NCBI RefSeq assembly: GCF_040276085.1
Contig: NZ_JBELOK010000009.1
Coordinates: 1 to 64,000 of the forward strand
Direction of reading: 5' to 3'
Origin: Castellaniella sp040276085
GTDB taxonomy: Bacteria > Pseudomonadota > Gammaproteobacteria > Burkholderiales > Burkholderiaceae_B
Length of the DNA: 64,000 bases
Under the pieces are notes generated by a model. It was not told the DNA's origin, made no database searches, and worked only from the letters and a program-made list of their open reading frames with translations. Positions 26,782 through 34,883 of this stretch are shown here, one piece after another. The position numbers were made by a program, and so were the translations under genes. The first letter of the stretch is position 1; each line of letters starts with the position of its first letter.

Positions 26782-29135
26782 GCTCCATCCGCTTGCGTGT
26801 GTGAGGGTGTATCGGTGTTTGACAGCCCCGAGAAATCGGGGGCAAAGTCGTCAACGCCGATCACGCGGTCGCGCAAGGTGTTGCGGGCGTGCAGGCGTTC
26901 GTATTCATCGTCGGTCAATCCGCCGGCAGCGTGCACGGCCTGTGCAAGGTCGCGTACGTTGGCACGCGGATCACCTGCAGGAATTTTGCCGGACTTTTCA
27001 AAATCACGGACCTTGCGCGCCAGATCTTGTGTATCCATCACGGCCTGCAGTGCGGATTCGATGGCGGCCACGGGCTCTTGTGGATCTTCAGGAAGATAGG
27101 CCAGGTGGGTCAGCCGGTCTCGGGTTGGACCAAGCGTGCATAGCGCCTGTGCCACTTCTGCCGAGAGCTTGTCGGATGGTGCCGGGAAACTGCGTCCCCA
27201 GGGCATCAGTGCCACATGCAAGGCGCACGCCAATATTCGGTTGGGGAAATTGTGCAACACTCCGGAAATTGCGTCTTCAGCCCGACAAAAGGCGTCCTGA
27301 ATCGCCCAATGGGCCAGTGGCGCGTCGCCTGGCTGCTGGCCCTCGTCGTGAAAGCGCTTCAGGGTGGCGGAGATCAGGTAGAGCTGCGACAACACATCAC
27401 CCAGACGCGCAGAGATGGATTCCCGGCGCTTGAGCGAGCCCCCCAGACTCAGCATGGCGACATCCGATAAGGTGGCCAATACCGCGGAGTAGCGGGTGAG
27501 CTGCCGATAGTATCGGACCATCGCCGGCGCCACTGCAGTGTCGGGGCGTGCAAAGCACGCGGCTGTCCAGCCGTGTGCAATGGCCCGCAGGGCATTGCTG
27601 CCGGTGTGACGCATGTGGCCCCAAAAGGCCTTGTCAAAGTTATCCAGCCCCTGTTTGGGGTTGCTGTCCTGGGCCGCTTGCATCTCGGCGAGCACAAACG
27701 GATGGCAACGGATGGCCCCCTGGCCAAAGATGATCAGGCTGCGCGTGAGAATATTGGCGCCTTCCACGGTAATCCCCACGGGGATCTGCTGATAGGCCCG
27801 ACCCAGGAAGTTTTGCGGGCCAAGAATAATGCCTTTCCCGCCGATGATGTCCATGCCGTCGTTTACCACCATGCGGCCGCGCTCGGTGACGTGATATTTG
27901 ACAATAGCCGAGACCACGGCAGGTTTTTCTCCCAGATCCACCGCACCCGCCGTCATGGCACGCGCCGCATCCATCAGGTAGGTGTGGCCGGCAATCCGGG
28001 CAAGGGGCTCGATCACACCCTCAAACTTGTGAATGGGCGTATGAAATTGGTCGCGCACCACGCTATAGCCACCTACTGCGCGGGCGGTCAGCTGCGCCAT
28101 GCCTGCGTAGGAGGAGGGCAGGGAGATGGATCGCCCGGCCGCCAGGCACTCCATCAACATGCGCCAGCCCTGGCCGGCACGGGCCTGGCCACCAATGATG
28201 TACTCCAGCGGAATAAACACATCGTGTCCGCGTGTGGGGCCGTTCATGAACATCGCATCCAGCGGGAAATGCCGCCGGCCGATCTCCACCCCAGGGTGGT
28301 CGCGAGGTACCAGGGCGCAGGTAATACCAATATCGGGTTGCGCGCCCAGCAAACCATCGGGGTCGTATAACCTGAAGGCCAGCCCCAACACTGTGCAAAC
28401 CGGGCCCAGGGTAATGTATCGCTTGTCCCAGCTCACTCGCATGCCCAGGGTTTCCTGCCCCTGCCACATGTCCTTGCACACGACACCGGAGTCTGGAATG
28501 GCAGCAGCATCCGAGCCCGCCCACGGGCTGGTTAGTGCAAAGGCCGGGATTTCCTCGCCGCTAGCCAGACGTGGCAAGTAGTAATCTTTTTGCTCGGTGG
28601 TGCCGTAATGCAGCAGGAGCTCGGCAGGGCCCAGCGAGTTGGGTACCATCACCGTGGCCGATAGCGCCGAGTTGCGCGAGGCCAGGCGTGTGATCACCGC
28701 CGAATGCGCCACCGCAGAAAACCCCAGGCCGCCGTATTCTTTGGGGATGATCATGCCAAAAAAGCGGTGGCTGCGGATGTAGTCCCAGGCTTCAGGTGGC
28801 AAATCCAGATCTTCGCGAGTAACCCGCCAATCGTGCACCATGGCACACAATGTTTCTACTTCGTGATCCAGAAATGCCTGTTCTTCGGCAGACAGCCGTG
28901 GCAGCTGGATGGCATGCAGTGCACGGGCACTGGGCCGCCCTGAAAACAATGCACCATCCCACCAGACGCTGCCCGCCTCCAGGGCTTCGCGCTCGGTGTC
29001 GGACATCTTGGGCAGGATCCGCTGAAACACGCGATAAATGGGGCGGGTAAGGTAGCGCATGCGTAAATCAGCCCGCCACAGCACCACAGCTGCCGCCACG
29101 AGGATCAGGATAATCAGGACAAACACAAAAGCCAT
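26778..29135 (-). CDS. fadE: acyl-CoA dehydrogenase FadE
   Basis: First enzyme of fatty-acid beta-oxidation, 785 residues, of the long membrane-associated FadE type: N-terminal helix (FVFVLIILILVAAAVVLW), acyl-CoA dehydrogenase domains (FGMIIPKEYGGLGFS, FALTSPWAGSDAA, VEGANILTRSLIIFGQGA) and the C-terminal DUF1974 region. It is not in an operon with other beta-oxidation genes here. Flanked by convergent purL and divergent guaB. Confidence 0.94.
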   Translation of the reverse strand: MAFVFVLIILILVAAAVVLWRADLRMRYLTRPIYRVFQRILPKMSDTEREALEAGSVWWDGALFSGRPSARALHAIQLPRLSAEEQAFLDHEVETLCAMVHDWRVTREDLDLPPEAWDYIRSHRFFGMIIPKEYGGLGFSAVAHSAVITRLASRNSALSATVMVPNSLGPAELLLHYGTTEQKDYYLPRLASGEEIPAFALTSPWAGSDAAAIPDSGVVCKDMWQGQETLGMRVSWDKRYITLGPVCTVLGLAFRLYDPDGLLGAQPDIGITCALVPRDHPGVEIGRRHFPLDAMFMNGPTRGHDVFIPLEYIIGGQARAGQGWRMLMECLAAGRSISLPSSYAGMAQLTARAVGGYSVVRDQFHTPIHKFEGVIEPLARIAGHTYLMDAARAMTAGAVDLGEKPAVVSAIVKYHVTERGRMVVNDGMDIIGGKGIILGPQNFLGRAYQQIPVGITVEGANILTRSLIIFGQGAIRCHPFVLAEMQAAQDSNPKQGLDNFDKAFWGHMRHTGSNALRAIAHGWTAACFARPDTAVAPAMVRYYRQLTRYSAVLATLSDVAMLSLGGSLKRRESISARLGDVLSQLYLISATLKRFHDEGQQPGDAPLAHWAIQDAFCRAEDAISGVLHNFPNRILACALHVALMPWGRSFPAPSDKLSAEVAQALCTLGPTRDRLTHLAYLPEDPQEPVAAIESALQAVMDTQDLARKVRDFEKSGKIPAGDPRANVRDLAQAVHAAGGLTDDEYERLHARNTLRDRVIGVDDFAPDFSGLSNTDTPSHTQADGA

Positions 29136-29182
29136 GAGGAGCCTCCCATTTGCATACTATCGTAGCCTTGGGCCGCCAGCAG

Positions 29183-29220
29183 GGATAGGGGTTTATCCTA
29201 GGGGCTCAAGCGCGTATAAT
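29183..29220 (+). promoter_or_regulatory. guaB promoter with overlapping dyad
   Basis: A perfect TATAAT at 29215-29220 lies 28 nt before the guaB ATG. The -35 area (about 29192-29197, TTTATC) is weak and falls inside the dyad GGATA-N6-TATCC (29183-29198), which could be an operator controlling guaB, though no known repressor box was recognised. Confidence 0.5.
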
Positions 29221-29248
29221 CCTGCTTTGCCCGGAGTCTACACAGTTT

Positions 29249-30709
29249 ATGCGTCTGATCAAAAAAGCGCTCACCTTCGACGACGTCCTCCTGGTGCCTG
29301 CCTTCTCCCAGGTTCTGCCGCGCGACACGCGTCTTGTCACCCAGCTTACACGGGATATCCAGCTAAATATCCCGCTGGTTTCTGCCGCCATGGATACGGT
29401 TACCGAGTCTCGCCTGGCCATTGCCATGGCCCAAGAGGGCGGTATCGGCATCATCCATAAAAACCTCACCGCCGACGAACAAGCCCGGGAAGTCTCGCGC
29501 GTCAAGCGCCACGAATTCGGCATCGTCATCGATCCGGTTACTGTTACGCCCACCATGAAAGTACGCGATGCCATCGCATTGCAGCGCCAGCATGGCATTT
29601 CGGGCTTGCCAGTGGTCGAGGCCGGCAAGCTGGTGGGGATTGTCACCAACCGGGATCTTCGCTTCGAAGATCGCCTGGACGTTTCTTTGCGCGAGATCAT
29701 GACGCCGCAAGAACGGCTGGTCACGCTGCACGAAGGTGCCACCCTCGAAGAAGCGCAAGCCCTGATGCACAAGCATCGCCTCGAGCGCGTACTCATCGTC
29801 AACGACAAATTCCAGCTGCGCGGCCTGGCTACGGTCAAGGATATTGTCAAGAATACCGAGCACCCCCTGGCCAGCAAAGACAGTCAGGGCCAGTTGCGTG
29901 TCGGTGCAGCTGTCGGCGTAGGCGAGGGCACCGACGAGCGTGTCGAAAAACTGGCTGCGGCCGGTGTCGATGTGCTTGTGGTGGATACGGCACACGGCCA
30001 CTCCGCCGGCGTCATCGATCGCGTGCGCTGGGTTAAAAAGCACTATCCCCATATTCAGGTGATTGGCGGAAATATCGCTACTGCTGCCGCTGCACTGGCA
30101 TTGGCAGAAGCTGGTGCTGATGCCGTCAAGGTGGGTATTGGCCCGGGGTCAATCTGCACCACACGTATCGTGGCAGGTGTAGGTGTACCCCAGATTACCG
30201 CCATTGCCGATGTGGCTCAGGCCCTCGAGGGCACAGGTATCCCCCTGATCGCCGATGGCGGCATCCGCTATTCGGGCGATGTTTCCAAGGCGCTGGCTGC
30301 GGGCGCGTCCACGTGCATGATGGGTGGCATGTTTGCCGGTACCGAAGAAGCCCCCGGAGAAGTCGTGCTGTTTCAGGGGCGCTCTTATAAGTCGTACCGT
30401 GGGATGGGCAGCCTGGGCGCCATGGCGGATGGCTCTGCCGACCGCTATTTCCAGGATCCCAACAACAATATCGACAAACTGGTGCCAGAAGGTATCGAGG
30501 CCCGCGTGCCGTACAAGGGCAGTGTCATTGCCATCATCTACCAATTGGTGGGCGGTATCCGCGCATCCATGGGGTACTGCGGCAGTGCCACGATCACCGA
30601 TCTTCATGCCCAGGCCGAGTTCGTCGAGATCACCTCGGCCGGCGTGCGTGAATCCCACGTGCACGATGTGCAGATCACCAAAGAAGCGCCCAATTATCGC
30701 GCGGATTGA
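29249..30709 (+). CDS. guaB: inosine-5'-monophosphate dehydrogenase
   Basis: Oxidises IMP to XMP, the committing step to guanine nucleotides. 486 residues: TIM barrel starting LTFDDVLLVPA, two inserted CBS domains (about 95-205), catalytic loop GPGSICTTRIVAGVG with the active-site Cys, and the flap region with PYKGSV. The partner guaA is on the same strand 2.2 kb downstream, separated by two genes on the other strand. No good Shine-Dalgarno is visible. Confidence 0.97.
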   Translation: MRLIKKALTFDDVLLVPAFSQVLPRDTRLVTQLTRDIQLNIPLVSAAMDTVTESRLAIAMAQEGGIGIIHKNLTADEQAREVSRVKRHEFGIVIDPVTVTPTMKVRDAIALQRQHGISGLPVVEAGKLVGIVTNRDLRFEDRLDVSLREIMTPQERLVTLHEGATLEEAQALMHKHRLERVLIVNDKFQLRGLATVKDIVKNTEHPLASKDSQGQLRVGAAVGVGEGTDERVEKLAAAGVDVLVVDTAHGHSAGVIDRVRWVKKHYPHIQVIGGNIATAAAALALAEAGADAVKVGIGPGSICTTRIVAGVGVPQITAIADVAQALEGTGIPLIADGGIRYSGDVSKALAAGASTCMMGGMFAGTEEAPGEVVLFQGRSYKSYRGMGSLGAMADGSADRYFQDPNNNIDKLVPEGIEARVPYKGSVIAIIYQLVGGIRASMGYCGSATITDLHAQAEFVEITSAGVRESHVHDVQITKEAPNYRAD

Positions 30710-30837
30710 TCGGTGCCGACCACTATCGCGCAAAGCCCAGACCCGCACCCTGGGACGTTTGCGCGACCTGTGCGAAGGCGCAACGCGGGACGACGGCTGC
30801 CGCCACAAGAAGCTGCGATCTTCGCCACCCTGACGTA

Positions 30838-31566
30838 TCAGCGGCTGGCAGGTTCGGCGTCCAGCAAGGCCTCGGCCACCCGATCGGGCGCGCTGATCAT
30901 CGCGTCGTGGCCGCAGTCCAGGTCCTGCCAGGACCAACGAGTGCCATAGGTTTCGCGCGCCCATGCATAGGCTTGAGCGACGGCCTGGAAGGGGGGGCGG
31001 ATGCAGCGCACATATGTGGCCGGCAAGCTATTGCCCAGCGGATGGTTCAGGCGCAGCGGTTCACGATAGGATCCGATCGGATGTGGCGTCAAGCGGTTCT
31101 GCACGGCGGCAATGTCGGCGGCCCGTGTCAGGCCCAGGCTTTCAGGCCGGGGCGGCGGGATGCCGCCGGTGTCGGCGGCGCTGTGTTCCAGCCGCTGAAT
31201 GACGGCCTCGGGCAAGGTGTCGAAAGTTGATTGGCCGGGCGGCAGCAAAAAGGCATCCAGATAGACCAGGCGTCGGATACGTTTGGGCAGGCGGTCGGCC
31301 ACGCCGGAGATCACCAACCCGCCGAAGCTGTGGCCGACCAGAATGACCTCGCGCAGATCCTCTTTGGTTAGGTAGCACTCCACATCCCGGATGAAGGTGT
31401 CCAGTGTGATGTCCGGCCCCAGCAGGTTGCTGCGTTCTCCTAGTCCCGGCAGGGTAGGGGTATCGACGCGATGCCCCGCTTGCCGCAATCTCTCTGCGAC
31501 AGCCGACCAGCACCAGCCGCCGTGCCAGGCGCCATGAATGAGCAGGTAAGGATGGGGGCTTGTCAT
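30838..31566 (-). CDS. alpha/beta hydrolase (salicylate-esterase/EstC-like)
   Basis: 242-residue esterase-type protein. HGAWHGGWCW near residue 10 forms the oxyanion region, VGHSFGGLV is the nucleophile elbow, and DCGHDAMIS supplies the catalytic His; this pattern is that of the plant-like MeSA esterase/hydroxynitrile lyase relatives. The ATG overlaps the MFS stop (ATGA), so it is made with the transporter. A longer open frame continues upstream inside the MFS gene but is not coding. Substrate unknown. Confidence 0.82.
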   Translation of the reverse strand: MTSPHPYLLIHGAWHGGWCWSAVAERLRQAGHRVDTPTLPGLGERSNLLGPDITLDTFIRDVECYLTKEDLREVILVGHSFGGLVISGVADRLPKRIRRLVYLDAFLLPPGQSTFDTLPEAVIQRLEHSAADTGGIPPPRPESLGLTRAADIAAVQNRLTPHPIGSYREPLRLNHPLGNSLPATYVRCIRPPFQAVAQAYAWARETYGTRWSWQDLDCGHDAMISAPDRVAEALLDAEPASR

Positions 31567-32795
31567 GGGCTGATCTCCGTCTGGCTGGTGACTTTGTCGC
31601 ACGTACGCAGTCGCAGGATGGGCAGCGCACCGGCGATCAGGCCCAGGGTGCCCAGAACCAGAGCAAATCCCAGCGGCGCACCGAACAAGGCGTGAGTCAG
31701 ACTGAAGAACAGCGGACCGATCAATTGGCCCATGGCGAAGGATGCCGTCATTGCCGCCATCTGCCGCTTGGCGCCAATGCGGCCGACGGCCGCCTGAGCC
31801 TCTTGCAGGCCTACCATGGTGATCACCATGAAGGTACTGCCAACACACAACGCAGCCAGTAGAATGGCAGCTAGCGCATGCCACAGGGCCGGCAGCAGCA
31901 CGCCGATGGCCATCAGGATCTGAGCGCCTGCCCAGATCTTCTGGCGACTGAAGCGGCGCGCCAGACGGCTTGCAATCAGGGTGGACGCTGCACTCGCCAG
32001 TCCGAAAATTGGCCAAGCCAAACTGAACAACCAGGGATCGGGCACCAGCAATCGCGCTTGGGCGGGTAGGAAAGTGGCAGGAAGAATATAGCCGAAACCG
32101 TACACGCCATAGCACAGGATTAGTCCCCAGTGCAGCGGCGGGATGGGAGCGGGCGTGGCCTGTGAAGCCGGTGCCTGCTTGTCCACCGCGTCAGTTTCTC
32201 GAGGTATGGTCGCTGGCCTTGGATCGGCTTGGTTCGACGGTCGCCACAGCATGGATGCCCCGATCAGCCCCAGCAGAGCCGCGGCCGCCAGCCACAGCCA
32301 GGCGTGCGAAGAGGTCGTGCCCAGTAGTGTCAGCCCCATGCAGGCCAGCCCCGCGAATGTAATTCCGCAGCCCACGCCGGCGAAGACGATGCCGCTATGC
32401 CGTTCCTTACCTTGCGCGTTCAGACGGGCGATGCACAGCGATGCCGTCCCGATCATCACCCAGGCGCTGGCCACGCCCGCCAGTAGGCGCCAGACTATCC
32501 AGCCGGCCCAATGGCCATCCAGCCCCATGGCCGCTGTCATCAGTACCACCAGCCACAGGCCGGTGCGCAACAAACGCGCCGGTGACCAACTCAGGTGCGT
32601 TACCAACAGAGCGCCGAGTAAATAGCCCAGGTAATTGGCACTAGCCAACCATCCCCCTTGAGCCAGGCTCAGGCCCTGATCGGCCTGCATCATGGGCAGG
32701 ATGGGTGTGAATGCAAAGCGGCCAATCCCCATGGCAACGGCAAGAGCCAGCAGGCCTGCAAAAGGCAGGGGGATCAGAGAAGCACGTGAGGACAT
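31563..32795 (-). CDS. YbfB/YjiJ-family MFS transporter
   Basis: Inner-membrane transporter of 410 residues with about twelve helices and a Pro/Ala-rich central loop (about 186-220). The N-terminal MGIGRFAFTPILPMM is diagnostic of the YbfB family. Function of the family is mostly unknown, probably export of small molecules. Starts 152 nt from the divergent guaA start and forms a two-gene operon with the hydrolase. Together they interrupt the guaB-guaA pair. Confidence 0.87.
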   Translation of the reverse strand: MSSRASLIPLPFAGLLALAVAMGIGRFAFTPILPMMQADQGLSLAQGGWLASANYLGYLLGALLVTHLSWSPARLLRTGLWLVVLMTAAMGLDGHWAGWIVWRLLAGVASAWVMIGTASLCIARLNAQGKERHSGIVFAGVGCGITFAGLACMGLTLLGTTSSHAWLWLAAAALLGLIGASMLWRPSNQADPRPATIPRETDAVDKQAPASQATPAPIPPLHWGLILCYGVYGFGYILPATFLPAQARLLVPDPWLFSLAWPIFGLASAASTLIASRLARRFSRQKIWAGAQILMAIGVLLPALWHALAAILLAALCVGSTFMVITMVGLQEAQAAVGRIGAKRQMAAMTASFAMGQLIGPLFFSLTHALFGAPLGFALVLGTLGLIAGALPILRLRTCDKVTSQTEISP

Positions 32796-32947
32796 TGGTT
32801 TGCAGCTGACAAATCCATAACCCGACTACTGTAATGGCAGTGGTGACTCTGACACAAATATTATCGGCAGCGCGGGCCCGAACATTGGAAGCTGCACCCT
32901 CGCATGGGTTAAAGTAACGCCTTGATCAGCCACTCAAATCGTCTGCC

Positions 32948-34540
32948 ATGCACCAACGCATTCTGATCCTGGATTATGGTTCCCAGGTAACCCAGCTTAT
33001 TGCCCGTCGCGTCCGCGATACAGGGGTTTATTGCGAGATTCACCCAGGCGACGTCGATGACACATTTATCCAGGATCAGCTGGATCATGGCCTGAAAGGC
33101 ATCATTTTGTCGGGTAGCCACGCATCGGCCTACGCCGACGAATCCCTGAAAGTGCCTGGGACGGTTTTCGAGGCAGGAGTGCCGGTGCTGGGCATCTGCT
33201 ACGGCATGCAATCGATGGCGCTGCAACTGGGTGGCAAGGTCGAGTTCTCCGACCATCGCGAGTTTGGCTATGCTGAAGTCCGCGCCCACGGCCATACGCA
33301 GTTGCTCAACGGGCTTCAGGATTTTGAAACCCCCGAAGGCTACGGCATGCTCAAGGTATGGATGAGCCACGGCGACCGCGTCACACAACTGCCTCCGGGT
33401 TTTGTGCGGATGGCATCCACTCCCTCATGCGACATTGCCGGCATGGCTGATGAAACACGGCATTTCTATGCCGTTCAGTTTCACCCCGAAGTCACCCACA
33501 CGGTGCAGGGCCAGGCCATGCTTCAGCGCTTTGTCACCGAGATCTGCGGGTGCTCGCGCGACTGGAACATGCCTGATTACGTCACCGAAGCCGTCAACCG
33601 CATCCGCGAGCAAGTGGGTAATGACGAAGTCATCCTGGGCTTGTCTGGCGGCGTGGATTCTTCGGTGGCCGCGGCCCTGATCCACAAAGCCATCGGCGAG
33701 CAGCTCACCTGCGTGTTTGTCGACCACGGCCTGCTGCGTCACAACGAAGCCAAGCAGGTGATGGACACCATGGCACGCAATCTGGGGATTCGCGTGATCC
33801 ACGTGGATGCCAGCGAGCAGTTCATGGGCAAGCTGGCCGGTGTGGCGGACCCCGAAGCCAAGCGCAAGATCATTGGCCGTGAGTTTGTCGAGGTCTTTCA
33901 AGCTGAATCCGCCAAGTTGAAATCTGCCCGCTGGCTGGCGCAAGGCACCATCTACCCCGACGTGATTGAATCCGCGGCCTCCAAGACAGGCAAGGCTGTG
34001 GCGATCAAATCGCACCACAATGTAGGCGGGCTGCCCGAGACGCTTAATTTGAAGCTGCTTGAGCCTCTGCGCGAGCTTTTTAAGGACGAAGTACGCCACC
34101 TGGGCCTGGCCTTGGGCCTGCCCCCAGAAATGGTGTTTCGTCATCCGTTTCCGGGGCCTGGCCTGGGGGTGCGCATTCTGGGTGAAGTTAAACCCGAATA
34201 CGCCGACTTGCTGCGCCGCGCCGACGATATCTTTATCACCGAGCTGCGTAACACCATCGAGCCCGAATCCGGCAAATCCTGGTACGACCTGACATCGCAG
34301 GCCTTTACCGTATTTTTACCGGTTAAATCTGTGGGTGTGATGGGCGACGGCCGCACCTACGATTACGTGGTAGCCCTGCGTGCCGTACAAACCAGCGACT
34401 TCATGACAGCCGACTGGGCCGAGCTGCCATACGCGTTATTGAAGCGGGTATCCTCACGCATCATCAATGAAGTGCGCGGCATTAATCGGGTCACGTACGA
34501 TGTGTCGAGCAAACCGCCTGCTACTATTGAGTGGGAGTGA
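32948..34540 (+). CDS. guaA: GMP synthase (glutamine-hydrolysing)
   Basis: Converts XMP to GMP using glutamine. 530 residues: class I amidotransferase (LILDYGSQVTQLIARRVR, nucleophile Cys in GICYGMQ, VQFHPEVTH), ATP-pyrophosphatase P-loop LGLSGGVDSSVAAAL, and C-terminal dimerisation domain ending PPATIEWE. The last five codons and stop (ATTGAGTGGGAGTGA) are duplicated at 40881-40895, marking this gene as the insertion target of the downstream island; the protein itself looks complete. Confidence 0.97.
   Translation: MHQRILILDYGSQVTQLIARRVRDTGVYCEIHPGDVDDTFIQDQLDHGLKGIILSGSHASAYADESLKVPGTVFEAGVPVLGICYGMQSMALQLGGKVEFSDHREFGYAEVRAHGHTQLLNGLQDFETPEGYGMLKVWMSHGDRVTQLPPGFVRMASTPSCDIAGMADETRHFYAVQFHPEVTHTVQGQAMLQRFVTEICGCSRDWNMPDYVTEAVNRIREQVGNDEVILGLSGGVDSSVAAALIHKAIGEQLTCVFVDHGLLRHNEAKQVMDTMARNLGIRVIHVDASEQFMGKLAGVADPEAKRKIIGREFVEVFQAESAKLKSARWLAQGTIYPDVIESAASKTGKAVAIKSHHNVGGLPETLNLKLLEPLRELFKDEVRHLGLALGLPPEMVFRHPFPGPGLGVRILGEVKPEYADLLRRADDIFITELRNTIEPESGKSWYDLTSQAFTVFLPVKSVGVMGDGRTYDYVVALRAVQTSDFMTADWAELPYALLKRVSSRIINEVRGINRVTYDVSSKPPATIEWE
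34526..34540 (+). repeat. attL-like direct repeat at the guaA 3' end
   Basis: ATTGAGTGGGAGTGA, the last codons and stop of guaA (IEWE-stop). It matches 14 of 15 bases with 40881-40895 in direct orientation. The 3' end of guaA is a known chromosomal target for site-specific integration of genomic islands. Confidence 0.75.
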
Positions 34541-34883
34541 GGGTATTTTATAAGTTATTGATTTTATTTAAAAATAAAATCTCAATAACTATGTCTACCA
34601 CATCATCAATGGTATTTTTCATGGCATGCGAAGGGCTCGCCATGAAGAATCGCCGATACCATGGCTAGATGAATGACGCTAGCATGGTATCGGGAAAGAA
34701 CATCAGCCATTCCTGACGAGACATGGGGTGTTCTTGAGTTTTTATGGCATCAAGATCGGACCCCGTCTCGCACCGCACGGGTGGCGACACAACTCCCCTA
34801 ACGATAAAGCCTTTCAACAACGGTAAAGACGCAAAGAATAGAAAGGCAATTGTGGTTCGCGAACCATATGGGCATGTCGTGCA
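34541..34883. other. non-coding island end with three successive hairpins
   Basis: 343 nt between the convergent guaA and SIR2 genes. Hairpin 1 (34554-34589) is AT-rich with arms GTTATTG...CAATAAC and TTTTATTT inside. Hairpin 2 (34614-34650) has 12-bp arms with one mismatch (ATTTTTCATGGC / GCCATGAAGAAT). Hairpin 3 (34654-34692) has arms CGATACCATGGCTAG and CTAGCATGGTATCG with a single bulge. Hairpin 1 may terminate guaA; the other two lack T-tracts. No open frame of note. Confidence 0.6.

Noticed and set aside
31567..32115. N-terminal extension of the 30838-31566 hydrolase into the MFS gene
   Set aside because: The extension is the MFS gene read in the wrong frame; the ATGA overlap at 31563-31566 gives a natural start and full-length hydrolase.
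34554..34692. Retron or other reverse-transcriptase-linked structured RNA
   Set aside because: Hairpins are real but no reverse transcriptase gene lies in the island or nearby.
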